A DNA stretch of 64,000 nucleotides from Streptomyces collinus Tu 365 (GTDB lineage: Bacteria > Actinomycetota > Actinomycetes > Streptomycetales > Streptomycetaceae), in assembly GCF_000444875.1 (NCBI RefSeq), contig NC_021985.1:5600170-5664169 (forward strand). The letters are read 5' to 3'. Numbering within the stretch: position 1 is the first letter of the stretch; the number at the start of each line of letters is the position of its first letter. Both the position numbers and the translations under genes were made by a program. Shown here one piece after another: positions 10,001-17,312 of the stretch. The notes under the pieces are model-generated. The model saw only the letters and a program-made list of their open reading frames with translations, made no database searches and was not told the DNA's origin.

Positions 10001-10573
10001 GGGCTCGCGCAGGAACTCGCACGCCCCATGCCGCGCCCCCCGCAGCCCGCCGCGCGTCGGGGCACCCGCTTCCACGCCTGGGTGGAGACACGCTTCGAGG
10101 AACTGACGCTCCCCATGCTGGAGCCCGACGAGCTGCCCGGCACCGACGCCGAGATCGCCGACGAACGTGACCTCGAAGCCCTCAAGGAAGCCTTCGAACG
10201 CACCGAGTACGCCCGCCGCACCCCGTACCGGATCGAGACGCCCTTCCAGCTCACGCTCGCCGGCCGGGTCGTGCGGGGGCGGATCGACGCCGTCTACCGC
10301 AACGGCGACGGACCGACGGCGACCTACGAGATCGTCGACTGGAAGACCAGCCGCACCCGCGCCGCCGACCCCCTCCAGCTCGCCGTCTACCGCCTGGCCT
10401 GGGCCGAGCAGCAGGGCGTCCCGCTCCACGCGGTCACCGCCGCGTTCCTCTACGTGCGCGGCGGCGAGGTCGTCCGTCCCACGGGCCTGCCCGACCGGCC
10501 CGCTCTGGAGCGGCTGCTCACCGGTGACGCCCCCGACGACACCGACACGGCACACCAGGCCTCACAAGTGTGA
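7004..10573 (+). CDS. adnB: AdnB-type UvrD-like helicase with RecB-family nuclease domain
   Basis: 1189 aa. Walker A GAGSGKTT (about residue 39), Walker B LLDEYQDTSVAQ (about 268), HKSKGLEW (about 660), and a C-terminal nuclease with IVDWKTS (about 1111) followed by LQLAVYRLAWAE. The motor and nuclease are joined by a long acidic, Tyr/Pro-rich linker (about residues 846-930, for example YDDEPYSDDPYDDPF). It lacks the CxxC-type cysteine cluster seen in the upstream partner, as expected for AdnB. It lies 112 bases downstream of adnA on the same strand. The start is set by the ATG behind the TAGCCT box; longer in-frame starts run back into adnA and look non-coding. Confidence 0.9.
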   Translation: MPARISDPEQLKELLGIPFTPEQTACIIAPPAPQVIVAGAGSGKTTVMAARVVWLVGTGQVAPEQVLGLTFTNKAAGELAERVRKALIKAGVTDPDVIDPDDPPGEPVISTYHAFAGRLLTDHGLRIGLEPSSRLLADATRYQLAARVLREAPGPYPALTRSFADLVSDLLALDSELAEHLVDPARLRAWDADLLQELESTKLTNADLRKVPDTAAARRELTDLVERYRTAKRQRDLLDFGDQIALSARLAGVPEVGRQLREEFRVVLLDEYQDTSVAQRVLLSGLFGGGTGHPVTAVGDPCQAIYGWRGASVANLDDFPDHFARTDGRPATRQSLSENRRSGGRLLDLANGLAEPLRAMHAGVEALRPAPGAERDGTVRCALLPTHAEEIDWIADSLAHLVRTGTAPAEIAVLCRTAGDFAEIQGALVARDVPVEVVGLSGLLHLPEIADLVAVCEVLQDPAANASLVRLLTGPRWRIGPRDLALLGRRARLLVAHARVDDTEDPDRRLAEAVEGVDPSEVISLADALDTFLESPLNDDEGDADGLPFSPDARVRFARLAAELRDLRRSLADPLMDVLHRVLAVTGLEVELSASPHALAARRRETLSNFLDIAASFAAGDGEATLLAFLGFLRTAAQYEKGLDNALPGGENTVKVLTAHKSKGLEWDVVAVPGLVTGTFPSAQGREKWTAQAKVLPHALRGDTATLPDIDSWDSRGMKAFHEAMKEHQHTEELRLGYVTFTRPRSLLLGSGHWWGPSQKKPRGPSDFLQALYDHCAAGYGEIEAWADEPAEDEENPALHTATADQVWPLPLDDAALARRRAAAETVLTHLDALAAHQDAPAPATHDPAAFDDPDWPAPTDEDQPYGEEFPYDDEPYSDDPYDDPFADGGPFGDDHDSAPVGDSSGDPRGSDLYEGGVPTVPHQAPSPAGHPGGGHAPRPAPRLPSPLTPEEARAIASWDRDLDALTGELLRARRSTTDVPLPASLTASQLMRLAEDPDGLAQELARPMPRPPQPAARRGTRFHAWVETRFEELTLPMLEPDELPGTDAEIADERDLEALKEAFERTEYARRTPYRIETPFQLTLAGRVVRGRIDAVYRNGDGPTATYEIVDWKTSRTRAADPLQLAVYRLAWAEQQGVPLHAVTAAFLYVRGGEVVRPTGLPDRPALERLLTGDAPDDTDTAHQASQV

Positions 10574-10599
10574 CGAATCACCCTCCCAAGTGTGACGAA
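10565..10599 (+). repeat. Two direct repeats of CAAGTGTGACGAA, 22-bp period
   Basis: Copies lie at 10565-10577 (spanning the adnB stop) and 10587-10599. The period of about two helical turns, 31-66 bases upstream of the dipeptidase promoter, suggests a protein-binding site; no regulator is known to me. Confidence 0.5.
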
Positions 10600-10629
10600 C
10601 CGCCCGCCGAGGATGCCGGTGCGGGCCGA

Positions 10630-10635
10630 TAGGCT
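10630..10635 (+). promoter_or_regulatory. -10 box TAGGCT, leaderless start of the M20 peptidase
   Basis: TAGGCT followed by 7 bases and ATG, with no Shine-Dalgarno: the usual form of a leaderless Streptomyces promoter. Confidence 0.5.
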
Positions 10636-10642
10636 CGTGAGT

Positions 10643-12046
10643 ATGAGCCAGACCCCGGACAGCGCCGTCCGCACGTACATCGACCGGCACCGCGCCGCCT
10701 TCCTCGACGACCTCACCGCCTGGCTCCGCATCCCCTCCGTGTCGGCCCAGCCCGACCACGGGCCCGACGTACGCGACAGCGCCGACTGGCTCGCCGCCAA
10801 GCTCAGGGAGACCGGCTTCCCGACGGCCGAGGTCTGGCCGACCGCGGGCGCCCCCGCCGTCTTCGCCGAGTGGCCCTCGGGCGACCCCGAGGCGCCCACG
10901 GTCCTCGTCTACGGCCACCACGACGTCCAGCCCGCCGCCCGTGAGGACGGCTGGGACAGCGACCCCTTCGAGCCCGTCGTACGCGGCAACCGCCTCTACG
11001 CGCGCGGGGCGGCCGACGACAAGGGCCAGGTGTTCTTCCACACCCTGGGCGTCCGCGCCCACCTCGCCGCCACCGGGCGCACCGCCCCCGCGGTCAACCT
11101 GAAGCTGCTGATCGAGGGCGAGGAGGAGTCCGGCTCCCCGCACTTCCGGGCCCTCGTCGAGGAGCACGCCGGCCGGCTCACCGCCGACGCCGTGATCGTC
11201 TCCGACACCGGCATGTGGTCCGAGGACACCCCGACCGTCTGCACCGGCATGCGCGGCCTCGCCGAGTGCGAGATCCGCCTCCACGGCCCCGACCAGGACA
11301 TCCACTCCGGCTCCTTCGGCGGCGCCGTCCCCAACCCCGCCACCGCGGCCGCCCGCCTGGTGGCCGCCCTGCACGACGAGCACGCACGCGTGGCCGTCCC
11401 CGGCTTCTACGACGGCATCGTCGAGCTGACCGACCGCGAGCGCGAGCTGTTCGCCGAGCTGCCGTTCGACGAGCCCCAGTGGCTGCGCACCGCCAAGTCG
11501 CGCGCCACCCACGGCGAGGCAGGGCACACCACCCTGGAGCGCATCTGGGCCCGCCCGACCGCCGAGGTCAACGGCATCGGCGGCGGCTACCAGGGCCCCG
11601 GCAGCAAGACGATCATCCCCTCCTCGGCCATGGTCAAGCTGTCCTTCCGGCTGGTCGCCGGCCAGGACCCGGACCACATCGAGAAGGCCGTCCGCGCCTG
11701 GGCCGCCGACCGGCTGCCTGCCGGCATCACGCACGAGATCAGCTTCGGCTCCGCCACCCGCCCCTGTCTGACCCCGCTCGACCACCCCGCGCTGCAGTCC
11801 GTGGCCCGTGCCATGGGCCGCGCCTTCCAGAGCCCGGTCCGCTTCACCCGCGAGGGCGGCTCCGGCCCCGCCGCCGACCTCCAGGAGGTCCTGGGAGCCC
11901 CCGTCCTCTTCCTCGGCATCTCCGTCCCGTCCGACGGCTGGCACGCCCCGAACGAGAAGGTCGAGCTCGACCTCCTCCTCAAGGGCGTCGAGACCAGCGC
12001 CTACCTGTGGGGCGACCTCGCCGAGAACTGGCGTCACGCCCCCTGA
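10643..12046 (+). CDS. M20-family metallo-dipeptidase
   Basis: 467 aa. Metal and catalytic residues of the M20 family are visible: His in VYGHHDVQP, Asp in GAADDKGQ, the Glu pair in EGEEESGSPHF, Asp in SDTGMW and a late His in DGWHAPNE. The dimerisation lid domain lies between about residues 190 and 340. The family hydrolyses dipeptides or N-acyl amino acids with two zinc ions in the cytoplasm; the substrate cannot be told from sequence. No signal peptide. It follows adnB by 69 bases but has its own -10 box. Confidence 0.88.
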   Translation: MSQTPDSAVRTYIDRHRAAFLDDLTAWLRIPSVSAQPDHGPDVRDSADWLAAKLRETGFPTAEVWPTAGAPAVFAEWPSGDPEAPTVLVYGHHDVQPAAREDGWDSDPFEPVVRGNRLYARGAADDKGQVFFHTLGVRAHLAATGRTAPAVNLKLLIEGEEESGSPHFRALVEEHAGRLTADAVIVSDTGMWSEDTPTVCTGMRGLAECEIRLHGPDQDIHSGSFGGAVPNPATAAARLVAALHDEHARVAVPGFYDGIVELTDRERELFAELPFDEPQWLRTAKSRATHGEAGHTTLERIWARPTAEVNGIGGGYQGPGSKTIIPSSAMVKLSFRLVAGQDPDHIEKAVRAWAADRLPAGITHEISFGSATRPCLTPLDHPALQSVARAMGRAFQSPVRFTREGGSGPAADLQEVLGAPVLFLGISVPSDGWHAPNEKVELDLLLKGVETSAYLWGDLAENWRHAP

Positions 12047-12202
12047 CCCGAGGGCGCCGTACGGGACGGCACCACGCGCGGGGCACACCGGGACAACCGC
12101 CCGCCCCGCACGGCCCCCTCCCGCCCGGCTGCCCCACCGCCCCACCGCCCGCCGCACCGCCCGACCAGACGAACCGTTCCACTGGGGGAGTTGGAAGCAC
12201 CC

Positions 12203-13147
12203 GTGACCATCCGGACCGACCACACCGCCGACCGACCCATCTCGCTGACCGCCCCGAGCGGCATCGACCGCGCCGCCCACCACCGGCTCGACGAGGCCTG
12301 GCTCGCCGCGGCGTGGAGCCACCCCACGACCCGCTGCTTCGTGGTCTCCGGCGGCCAGGTACTCATCGACGAGACGCCCGACGGCCGCACCGAACTCGTC
12401 ATGACCCCCTCCTTCGAGGCGCCGCTCACCGAGGCCCACCGGTACTTCCTCGGCACCGACGACGACGGCGTCAGCTACTTCGCGCTGCAGAAGGACGCCC
12501 TGCCCGGCCGCATCGACCAGTCCGCGCGCCCCGCCGGCCTGCGCGAGGCCGGACTGCTGCTGTCACCCCGTGACGCGGGCCTCATGGTGCACGCCGTGGG
12601 CCTGGAGAACTGGCAGCGCACCCACCGCTTCTGCTCCCGCTGCGGCGAGCGCACCGTCATCGCCGCGGCCGGCCACATCCGCCGCTGCCCCGCGTGCGGC
12701 GCCGAGCACTACCCGCGCACCGACCCCGCCGTGATCATGGCCATCACCGACGTGGACGACCGCATCCTGCTCGGCCGCCAGGTCCACTGGCCCGAAGGCC
12801 GCTTCTCCACCCTCGCCGGCTTCGTCGAGCCCGGCGAGTCCATCGAGCAGGCCGTGCGCCGCGAGGCCTTCGAGGAGGCCGGTGTCACCGTCGGTCCGGT
12901 CGAGTACGTGGCCAGCCAGCCCTGGCCCTTCCCCTCCAGCCTCATGCTGGGCTTCATGGCCCACGCCACCACCACCGACATCACCGTCGACGGCGACGAG
13001 ATCCACGAGGCCCGCTGGTTCTCCCGCGAGGAGCTGCACGCGGCCTTCGAGTCCGGCGAGGTCCAGCCGCCCTACGGCATCTCCATCGCCGCCCGCCTGA
13101 TCGAGAAGTGGTACGGCAGGCCCCTGCCGACGAGAAGCGTCATCTGA
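12203..13147 (+). CDS. nudC: NAD(+) diphosphatase / RNA deNADding Nudix hydrolase NudC
   Basis: 314 aa. A four-cysteine zinc site (CSRCGER ... CPACG) precedes the Nudix box (GFVEPGESIEQA continuing into REAFEEAGV). It is followed by SQPWPFPSSLM, the signature that separates NADH pyrophosphatases from other Nudix enzymes. NudC cleaves NAD(H) to NMN(H) and AMP, and removes NAD caps from RNA. The GTG at 12203 is preceded by GGGGGAG at about 12 bases; a TTG at 12191 is too close to that site. It is followed by a strong terminator shared with the convergent mycoredoxin gene. Confidence 0.92.
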   Translation: MTIRTDHTADRPISLTAPSGIDRAAHHRLDEAWLAAAWSHPTTRCFVVSGGQVLIDETPDGRTELVMTPSFEAPLTEAHRYFLGTDDDGVSYFALQKDALPGRIDQSARPAGLREAGLLLSPRDAGLMVHAVGLENWQRTHRFCSRCGERTVIAAAGHIRRCPACGAEHYPRTDPAVIMAITDVDDRILLGRQVHWPEGRFSTLAGFVEPGESIEQAVRREAFEEAGVTVGPVEYVASQPWPFPSSLMLGFMAHATTTDITVDGDEIHEARWFSREELHAAFESGEVQPPYGISIAARLIEKWYGRPLPTRSVI

Positions 13148-13185
13148 GCCCGGGCCGGCGGGAGAGCCGCGGAAGAGGACACGAC

Positions 13186-13224
13186 GAAGCGGCCGCCGGG
13201 GCACCCAGCCCCGGCGGCCGCTTC
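13186..13224. terminator. Bidirectional hairpin between nudC and mrx1
   Basis: A perfect 17-bp GC-rich stem with a 5-base loop (arm GAAGCGGCCGCCGGGGC) lies between the convergent nudC and mycoredoxin genes. No long T tract, as usual in Streptomyces. Confidence 0.8.
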
Positions 13225-13248
13225 TCCCGCAAGCTCCGGCCGACCCGC

Positions 13249-13491
13249 CTACGCGGCGACCTTCTGCTTCACCTGGGCCAGCGACGGGTTCGTCAGCGTC
13301 GAACCGTCGGCGAACAGCACGGTCGGGACCGTCTGGTTTCCGCCGTTGGCCTTCTCGACGAAGGCGGCGGACTCCGGGTCCTGCTCGATGTTGATCTCGG
13401 TGTACGCGATGCCCTCGCGGTCCATCTGGCTCTTCAGCCGACGGCAGTAGCCACACCAAGTCGTGCTGTACATCGTCACAGTGCCCTGCAT
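13249..13491 (-). CDS. mrx1: Mycoredoxin (glutaredoxin-like protein)
   Basis: 80 aa thioredoxin-fold protein with redox motif WCGYC and cis-proline loop TVPTVLF. Mycoredoxins reduce mixed disulfides formed with mycothiol, the actinobacterial low-molecular-weight thiol. The ATG at 13491 is preceded by a GAGGAGCGCGAGAG stretch on the minus strand. A sigma-R type promoter lies 48-74 bases upstream, tying it to the thiol-oxidation response. The same nudC-mrx1-uvrD2 order occurs in mycobacteria. Confidence 0.92.
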   Translation of the reverse strand: MQGTVTMYSTTWCGYCRRLKSQMDREGIAYTEINIEQDPESAAFVEKANGGNQTVPTVLFADGSTLTNPSLAQVKQKVAA

Positions 13492-13509
13492 GTCTCTCGC
13501 GCTCCTCAG

Positions 13510-13536
13510 GCTGCTCGGGGAAGTCCTCCGAGCAGC
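13510..13536 (-). other. Stem-loop in the mrx1 5' leader
   Basis: Nine-base arms GCTGCTCGG and CCGAGCAGC flank a 9-base loop, between the sigma-R type promoter and the mrx1 start. It could affect stability or translation of the mRNA. Confidence 0.5.
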
Positions 13537-13538
13537 AC

Positions 13539-13565
13539 AACACGGACCGGACCCACGACATTCCC
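13539..13565 (-). promoter_or_regulatory. Sigma-R type promoter of mrx1 (GGGAAT-N18-GTT)
   Basis: On the minus strand GGGAAT (13565-13560) is followed after exactly 18 bases by GTT (13541-13539). This matches the sigma-R consensus GGAAT-N18-GTT of Streptomyces. Transcription would start about 40 bases before the mrx1 ATG. Confidence 0.75.
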
Positions 13566-13718
13566 TCCTGGGGTATCGGAGGCGCCGCAGGAGCCCCGCC
13601 GGCCTTCCGGGCGCGGCCGTGACGCGCGCCCCACAACAATCCTCGGGTCATACGACCGCAGGCCCCCGCCTGTGGACAACCGGCGCAGCAGTCCCGGACG
13701 ACCTGGCAGCATGGCCAT

Positions 13719-15914
13719 GTGACACCAGCAACGCACTCCCCCCTCTTCCCGCAGGCCCCCGACTCGGCCGACGCGGTGCTCGAAGGGCTCGACCCCGAGC
13801 AGCGCGAGGTCGCCACCGCGCTGCACGGCCCGGTGTGCGTGCTGGCCGGAGCGGGAACCGGCAAGACCCGCGCCATCACCCACCGCATCGCCTACGGAGT
13901 GCGCGCCGGGATCCTCCAGCCGTCGACCGTCCTCGCCGTCACCTTCACCAACCGCGCCGCCGGCGAGATGCGCGGCCGCCTGCGCCAGCTCGGCGCCCAG
14001 GGCGTCCAGGCCCGCACCTTCCACTCCGCCGCGCTCCGCCAGCTCCAGTACTTCTGGCCGAAAGCGGTCGGTGGCTCCATGCCCCGGCTCGTCGACCGCA
14101 AGATCCAGCTCGTCGCCGAGGCCGCCGCCACGCGCAACCTCCGCCTCGACCGCGGCGAGCTGCGCGACACCACCGCCGAGATCGAATGGGCCAAGGTCAC
14201 CCAGACCGTCCCCGCCGACTACCCGTACGCGGCCGCGAAGGCCGGCCGGGAAACCCCCCGGGACCCCGCCGAGATCGCCCACCTCTACGCCGCCTACGAG
14301 AACCTCAAGCGCGACCGCGCCGTCATCGACTTCGAGGACGTCCTGCTGCTCACCGTGGCCGTCCTCCAGGACCGCCACGACATCGCCGACCAGGTACGTG
14401 CCCAGTACCAGCACTTCGTCGTCGACGAGTACCAGGACGTCAGCCCGCTCCAGCAGCGGCTCCTCGAACTGTGGCTCGGCGAGCGCGACAGCCTGTGCGT
14501 CGTCGGCGACGCCAGCCAGACGATCTACTCGTTCACCGGAGCAACGCCCGACCACCTCCTCGACTTCCGCGTCCGCCACCCGGGCGCCACCGTCGTCAAA
14601 CTGGTCCGCGACTACCGCTCCACCCCCCAGGTCGTCCGCCTCGCCAACGGCCTGCTCACCCAGGCCAGCGGCCGCGCCGCCGACCACCGGCTGGAACTCG
14701 TCTCCCAGCGCCCGCCCGGCCCCGACCCCGTCTTCACCGAGTACACGGACGAACCCGCCGAGGCCGAAGGCGCCGCCCGCCGCATCCGCGAACTCGTCGA
14801 CGCCGGGACCCCCGCCGCCGAGATCGCGATCCTCTTCCGCACCAACTCCCAGTCCGAGACCTACGAGCAGGCCCTCGCCGACGCCGGGGTGCCCTACCAG
14901 CTCCGCGGCGCCGAACGCTTCTTCGACCGCCCGGAGGTCCGCAAGGCGGGCATCGCCCTGCGCGGCGCGGCCCGCTTCGGCGGTAACGACTCCCTCCTCG
15001 ACGACGTCGTCGACCTGCCCTCACAGGTACGCGCCGTGCTCTCCGGAGAGGGCTGGACCACCGAGCCGCCCGCCGGTTCCGGCGCCGCCCGGGAACGCTG
15101 GGAATCCCTGGCCGCGCTCGTCAACCTCGCCCACGACTTCGCCGCCGCCCACCCGGGAGCCACCCTCGGCGACCTCGTGGCGGAACTCGACGAGCGGGCC
15201 AACGCCCAGCACGCCCCCACCGTCCAGGGCGTCACCCTCGCCTCCCTGCACGCCGCCAAGGGCCTCGAGTGGGACGTCGTCTTCCTCGTCGGCGTCGCCG
15301 ACGGCATGATGCCCATCACCTACGCCAAGACGGACGAACAGATCGAGGAGGAACGCCGGCTCCTCTACGTCGGCGTCACCCGCGCCAGGGAACGGCTCCA
15401 CCTCTCCTGGTCCCTGTCCCGCGCACCGGGCGGCCGCCCCAACCGCAGGCCGAGCCCCTTCCTCGACGGCCTGCGCCCCGGCTCCGCCACCACCGCGGGC
15501 CGCACCGGACCTGCGGCCGCCGGAGGCATCGAACGCGGCACCCTCGCACCGGCCGCCGCCGCCCCCCGCCGCAGACAGCGCACCCCCGCCCGCTGCCGCG
15601 TCTGCGGCCGCAGCCTCACCGACGCCGGCGAGATGAAGCTGATGCGCTGTGCGGACTGCCCCTCCGACATGGACGAAGGCCTCTACGAACGGCTCCGCGC
15701 CTGGCGCGCCGTCCAGGCGCGGCGGAGCGGGCAGCCGGACTTCTGCGTCTTCACCGACCGCACCCTGATGGCCATCGCCGAAGCCCAGCCCGACACCACC
15801 GCCGAACTCTCCCGCATCCCGGGCGTCCTCAGCCGCAAGCTGCAACGCCACGGAGCCGACATTCTGGCCATCTGCGCAGGCCAGGACATCGCGCGGGACG
15901 ACGAAGAAGACTGA
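13719..15914 (+). CDS. uvrD2: ATP-dependent DNA helicase UvrD2
   Basis: 731 aa superfamily 1A helicase. Walker A GAGTGKTRA (about residue 46), Walker B VVDEYQDVSPLQ (about 236), AAKGLEW (about 514), YVGVTRARERL. After the motor comes a tetracysteine zinc motif (CRVCG ... CADC, about 626-648) and a C-terminal HRDC domain (FTDRTLMAIAEAQP to GADILAICAG). This layout matches mycobacterial UvrD2, a 3'-5' helicase. The GTG start sits 6 bases after CAGCAT, so translation may begin on a leaderless mRNA. It is transcribed divergently from mrx1. Confidence 0.92.
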   Translation: MTPATHSPLFPQAPDSADAVLEGLDPEQREVATALHGPVCVLAGAGTGKTRAITHRIAYGVRAGILQPSTVLAVTFTNRAAGEMRGRLRQLGAQGVQARTFHSAALRQLQYFWPKAVGGSMPRLVDRKIQLVAEAAATRNLRLDRGELRDTTAEIEWAKVTQTVPADYPYAAAKAGRETPRDPAEIAHLYAAYENLKRDRAVIDFEDVLLLTVAVLQDRHDIADQVRAQYQHFVVDEYQDVSPLQQRLLELWLGERDSLCVVGDASQTIYSFTGATPDHLLDFRVRHPGATVVKLVRDYRSTPQVVRLANGLLTQASGRAADHRLELVSQRPPGPDPVFTEYTDEPAEAEGAARRIRELVDAGTPAAEIAILFRTNSQSETYEQALADAGVPYQLRGAERFFDRPEVRKAGIALRGAARFGGNDSLLDDVVDLPSQVRAVLSGEGWTTEPPAGSGAARERWESLAALVNLAHDFAAAHPGATLGDLVAELDERANAQHAPTVQGVTLASLHAAKGLEWDVVFLVGVADGMMPITYAKTDEQIEEERRLLYVGVTRARERLHLSWSLSRAPGGRPNRRPSPFLDGLRPGSATTAGRTGPAAAGGIERGTLAPAAAAPRRRQRTPARCRVCGRSLTDAGEMKLMRCADCPSDMDEGLYERLRAWRAVQARRSGQPDFCVFTDRTLMAIAEAQPDTTAELSRIPGVLSRKLQRHGADILAICAGQDIARDDEED

Positions 15915-15937
15915 CGCCAACTCGTCGAAAAAATAGT

Positions 15938-15967
15938 TTGCGCATGCCCCAGCGATCCCCATAGGTT
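15938..15967 (+). promoter_or_regulatory. wblC promoter with AT-rich upstream element
   Basis: TTGCGC (15938-15943) and TAGGTT (15962-15967) are separated by 18 bases. An AT-rich run, AAAAAATAG, lies just before the -35. WhiB7/WblC activates its own promoter at sites with an AT-rich patch next to the -35, which this fits. The inferred start is about 600 bases upstream of the wblC GTG. Confidence 0.65.
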
Positions 15968-15971
15968 CTAG

Positions 15972-16012
15972 ACACGGAAACGGCGGCCTTCTCGAAGGCG
16001 CCGATTCCGTGT
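15972..16012 (+). other. Long stem-loop at the 5' end of the wblC leader
   Basis: Outer arms ACACGGAA/TTCCGTGT, inner arms CGGCG/CGCCG with one bulge and CCTT/AAGG, closing a CTCG loop. The structure begins within a few bases of the inferred transcription start, so it may protect the RNA 5' end or act in leader regulation. Confidence 0.6.
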
Positions 16013-16078
16013 TGTACTTGCATATCCGAACGGACCGGCTCACCCCGGTCCCCAAGACGCCGAGAGGAGGCGAGTCCA

Positions 16079-16396
16079 GTGATCAGCATCAACACCAGCT
16101 TCATCAGCGCGGCCAAAATGACCGATCGCCCGACCGTCTCCACGTGCATGCTCGGCGCCTCGAACCAGGGCACCGGTCTGTCCGGCATTCGTGCCGTCCG
16201 TCCGGCGTCCTCCGTGTCTCTGGCGGGTCTTCCCGTCCGTGAGCGCAATGAGCGACCGACCAAGGCACTGGAAGCGGTAGAGGCACAGGCACATGCCTAT
16301 GCCTTCGCGGCCGGTGCCGGATTCCGGAAGCAGACGACGCAGCACCACCTGATGTGGGCCTTCCGTGGGCCAGAACCCTGGAGTGATCCAGCCTGA
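16079..16396 (+). CDS. Upstream ORF in the wblC leader (regulatory leader peptide)
   Basis: 105 codons from GTG with a strong GAGAGGAGG Shine-Dalgarno 8 bases away. The peptide (MISINTSFISAAKMTDRPTV..., ending GPEPWSDPA) resembles no enzyme family I know. It ends 25 bases before an intrinsic terminator, and its stop codon lies inside a hairpin. Translated uORFs in whiB7/wblC leaders are known to sense ribosome inhibition and let polymerase pass the terminator. By position this is that element; I did not verify peptide conservation. Confidence is for translation and regulation, not for a function of the free peptide. Confidence 0.7.
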   Translation: MISINTSFISAAKMTDRPTVSTCMLGASNQGTGLSGIRAVRPASSVSLAGLPVRERNERPTKALEAVEAQAHAYAFAAGAGFRKQTTQHHLMWAFRGPEPWSDPA

Positions 16397-16409
16397 TCGT
16401 CGATCAGGC
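16391..16409 (+). other. Hairpin over the uORF stop codon
   Basis: Arms GCCTGATC and GATCAGGC with a 3-base loop contain the uORF TGA (16394-16396). A ribosome terminating or stalled here would melt it, a natural sensor position in front of the terminator. Confidence 0.55.
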
Positions 16410-16420
16410 CGGCGCCTTCA

Positions 16421-16461
16421 GGGCCGCGGAACCCCATCCGGGATCCGCGGCCCTTCTGTTT
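16421..16461 (+). terminator. Intrinsic terminator / attenuator before wblC
   Basis: Ten-base arms GGGCCGCGGA (16421-16430) and TCCGCGGCCC (16444-16453), with an inner CCC/GGG pairing and a T-rich tail TTCTGTTT. It lies between the uORF and wblC, so wblC transcription needs read-through. Confidence 0.8.
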
Positions 16462-16568
16462 GCCCCAACGGGCACGACAGACCGAAGGGGCCTCGGGACA
16501 AGAAAAGAACCCGGTACCAAGCCGCACCCGGTCAACCGGCCGGAACGACCAGACGAGGAAGACCGACC

Positions 16569-16937
16569 GTGCAACTCGAAGCGCACGCCCCGTCCGTACC
16601 GCCTTCACGAACGATCCCCCCGCCCGGCCTCACGGAGGACTCCACCTTGACCCCCCTCACCGCGCTCACCGCGCTCGACGACGCCATCGAGAACCTCGGC
16701 GTACCCGTCCCCTGCCGCTCCTACGACCCGGAGGTCTTCTTCGCCGAGTCGCCGGCCGACGTCGAGTACGCCAAGTCCCTCTGCCGCACCTGCCCGTTGA
16801 TGGAGGCCTGCCTCGCCGGCGCCAAGGAGCGGCGTGAGCCCTGGGGCGTCTGGGGTGGCGAACTGTTCGTCCAGGGCGTCGTCGTCGCCCGGAAGCGGCC
16901 CCGTGGCCGCCCGCGGAAGAACCCGGTCACGGCATGA
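16569..16937 (+). CDS. wblC: WhiB-family transcriptional regulator WblC (WhiB7 orthologue)
   Basis: 122 aa. Four Fe-S cysteines at C49, C72, C75 and C81 (PVPCRSYD, LCRTCPLMEAC), the turn EPWGVWGGE, and a C-terminal AT-hook RGRPRKN. The AT-hook is what distinguishes WhiB7/WblC, which binds sigma HrdB and AT-rich promoters and induces intrinsic resistance to ribosome-targeting antibiotics. The GTG at 16569 has GAGGAAG 8 bases upstream. It sits between uvrD2 and an ABC1 kinase as in mycobacteria, and overlaps the next ORF by 4 bases. Confidence 0.95.
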   Translation: MQLEAHAPSVPPSRTIPPPGLTEDSTLTPLTALTALDDAIENLGVPVPCRSYDPEVFFAESPADVEYAKSLCRTCPLMEACLAGAKERREPWGVWGGELFVQGVVVARKRPRGRPRKNPVTA

Positions 16938-17260
16938 ACACCGCAGGAACGATCGACCGTCCCCTCACGCACGACCCCAAGAAGCAGGCCTCGATGAAGC
17001 CGTCCACCAGCGAGCCCGCAGGCTCCGCGACCACAGACTCCCGCACCACCAGCGGCGCGACCGGCTCGCGTCAGAACAGGACCCGAGAGATGCAACTCAT
17101 TCAAGAAGCCCTGGCCCGTGCGCATATGCACGAGCGCCTGCACGAGGCCGAGCGGGAACACCGGGCGATCCGCCTGGCGACCGCCCGCCGCATGCAGCGC
17201 CGGGCGGAGCGCGCCTCGATGCGTGCCCGCCGGGCGCTCGCCATGGCCGTCATGCAGTAA
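16934..17260 (+). CDS. Small basic protein coupled to wblC
   Basis: 108 aa. Its ATG overlaps the wblC stop (ATGA), implying translational coupling. The N-terminal half is Thr/Ser-rich and disordered. The C-terminal half is a strongly basic amphipathic helix region (HRAIRLATARRMQRRAERAS). I recognise no family. It would rise with wblC on antibiotic stress. No cysteines, signal peptide or membrane segment. Confidence 0.7.
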   Translation: MNTAGTIDRPLTHDPKKQASMKPSTSEPAGSATTDSRTTSGATGSRQNRTREMQLIQEALARAHMHERLHEAEREHRAIRLATARRMQRRAERASMRARRALAMAVMQ

Positions 17261-17312
17261 CGATCACACCTGAGAAGCGGTGGCCTCCCGGCCCAGGGAG
17301 GCGAAGACTCCA

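Noticed and set aside
6989..10555. 1188-residue open frame on the minus strand
   Set aside because: Antisense to adnB with the same biased composition; adnB motifs prove the plus strand.
16365..16568. N-terminal extension of wblC
   Set aside because: It crosses the terminator and the ribosome site; the 122-aa form matches known WblC length and motifs.
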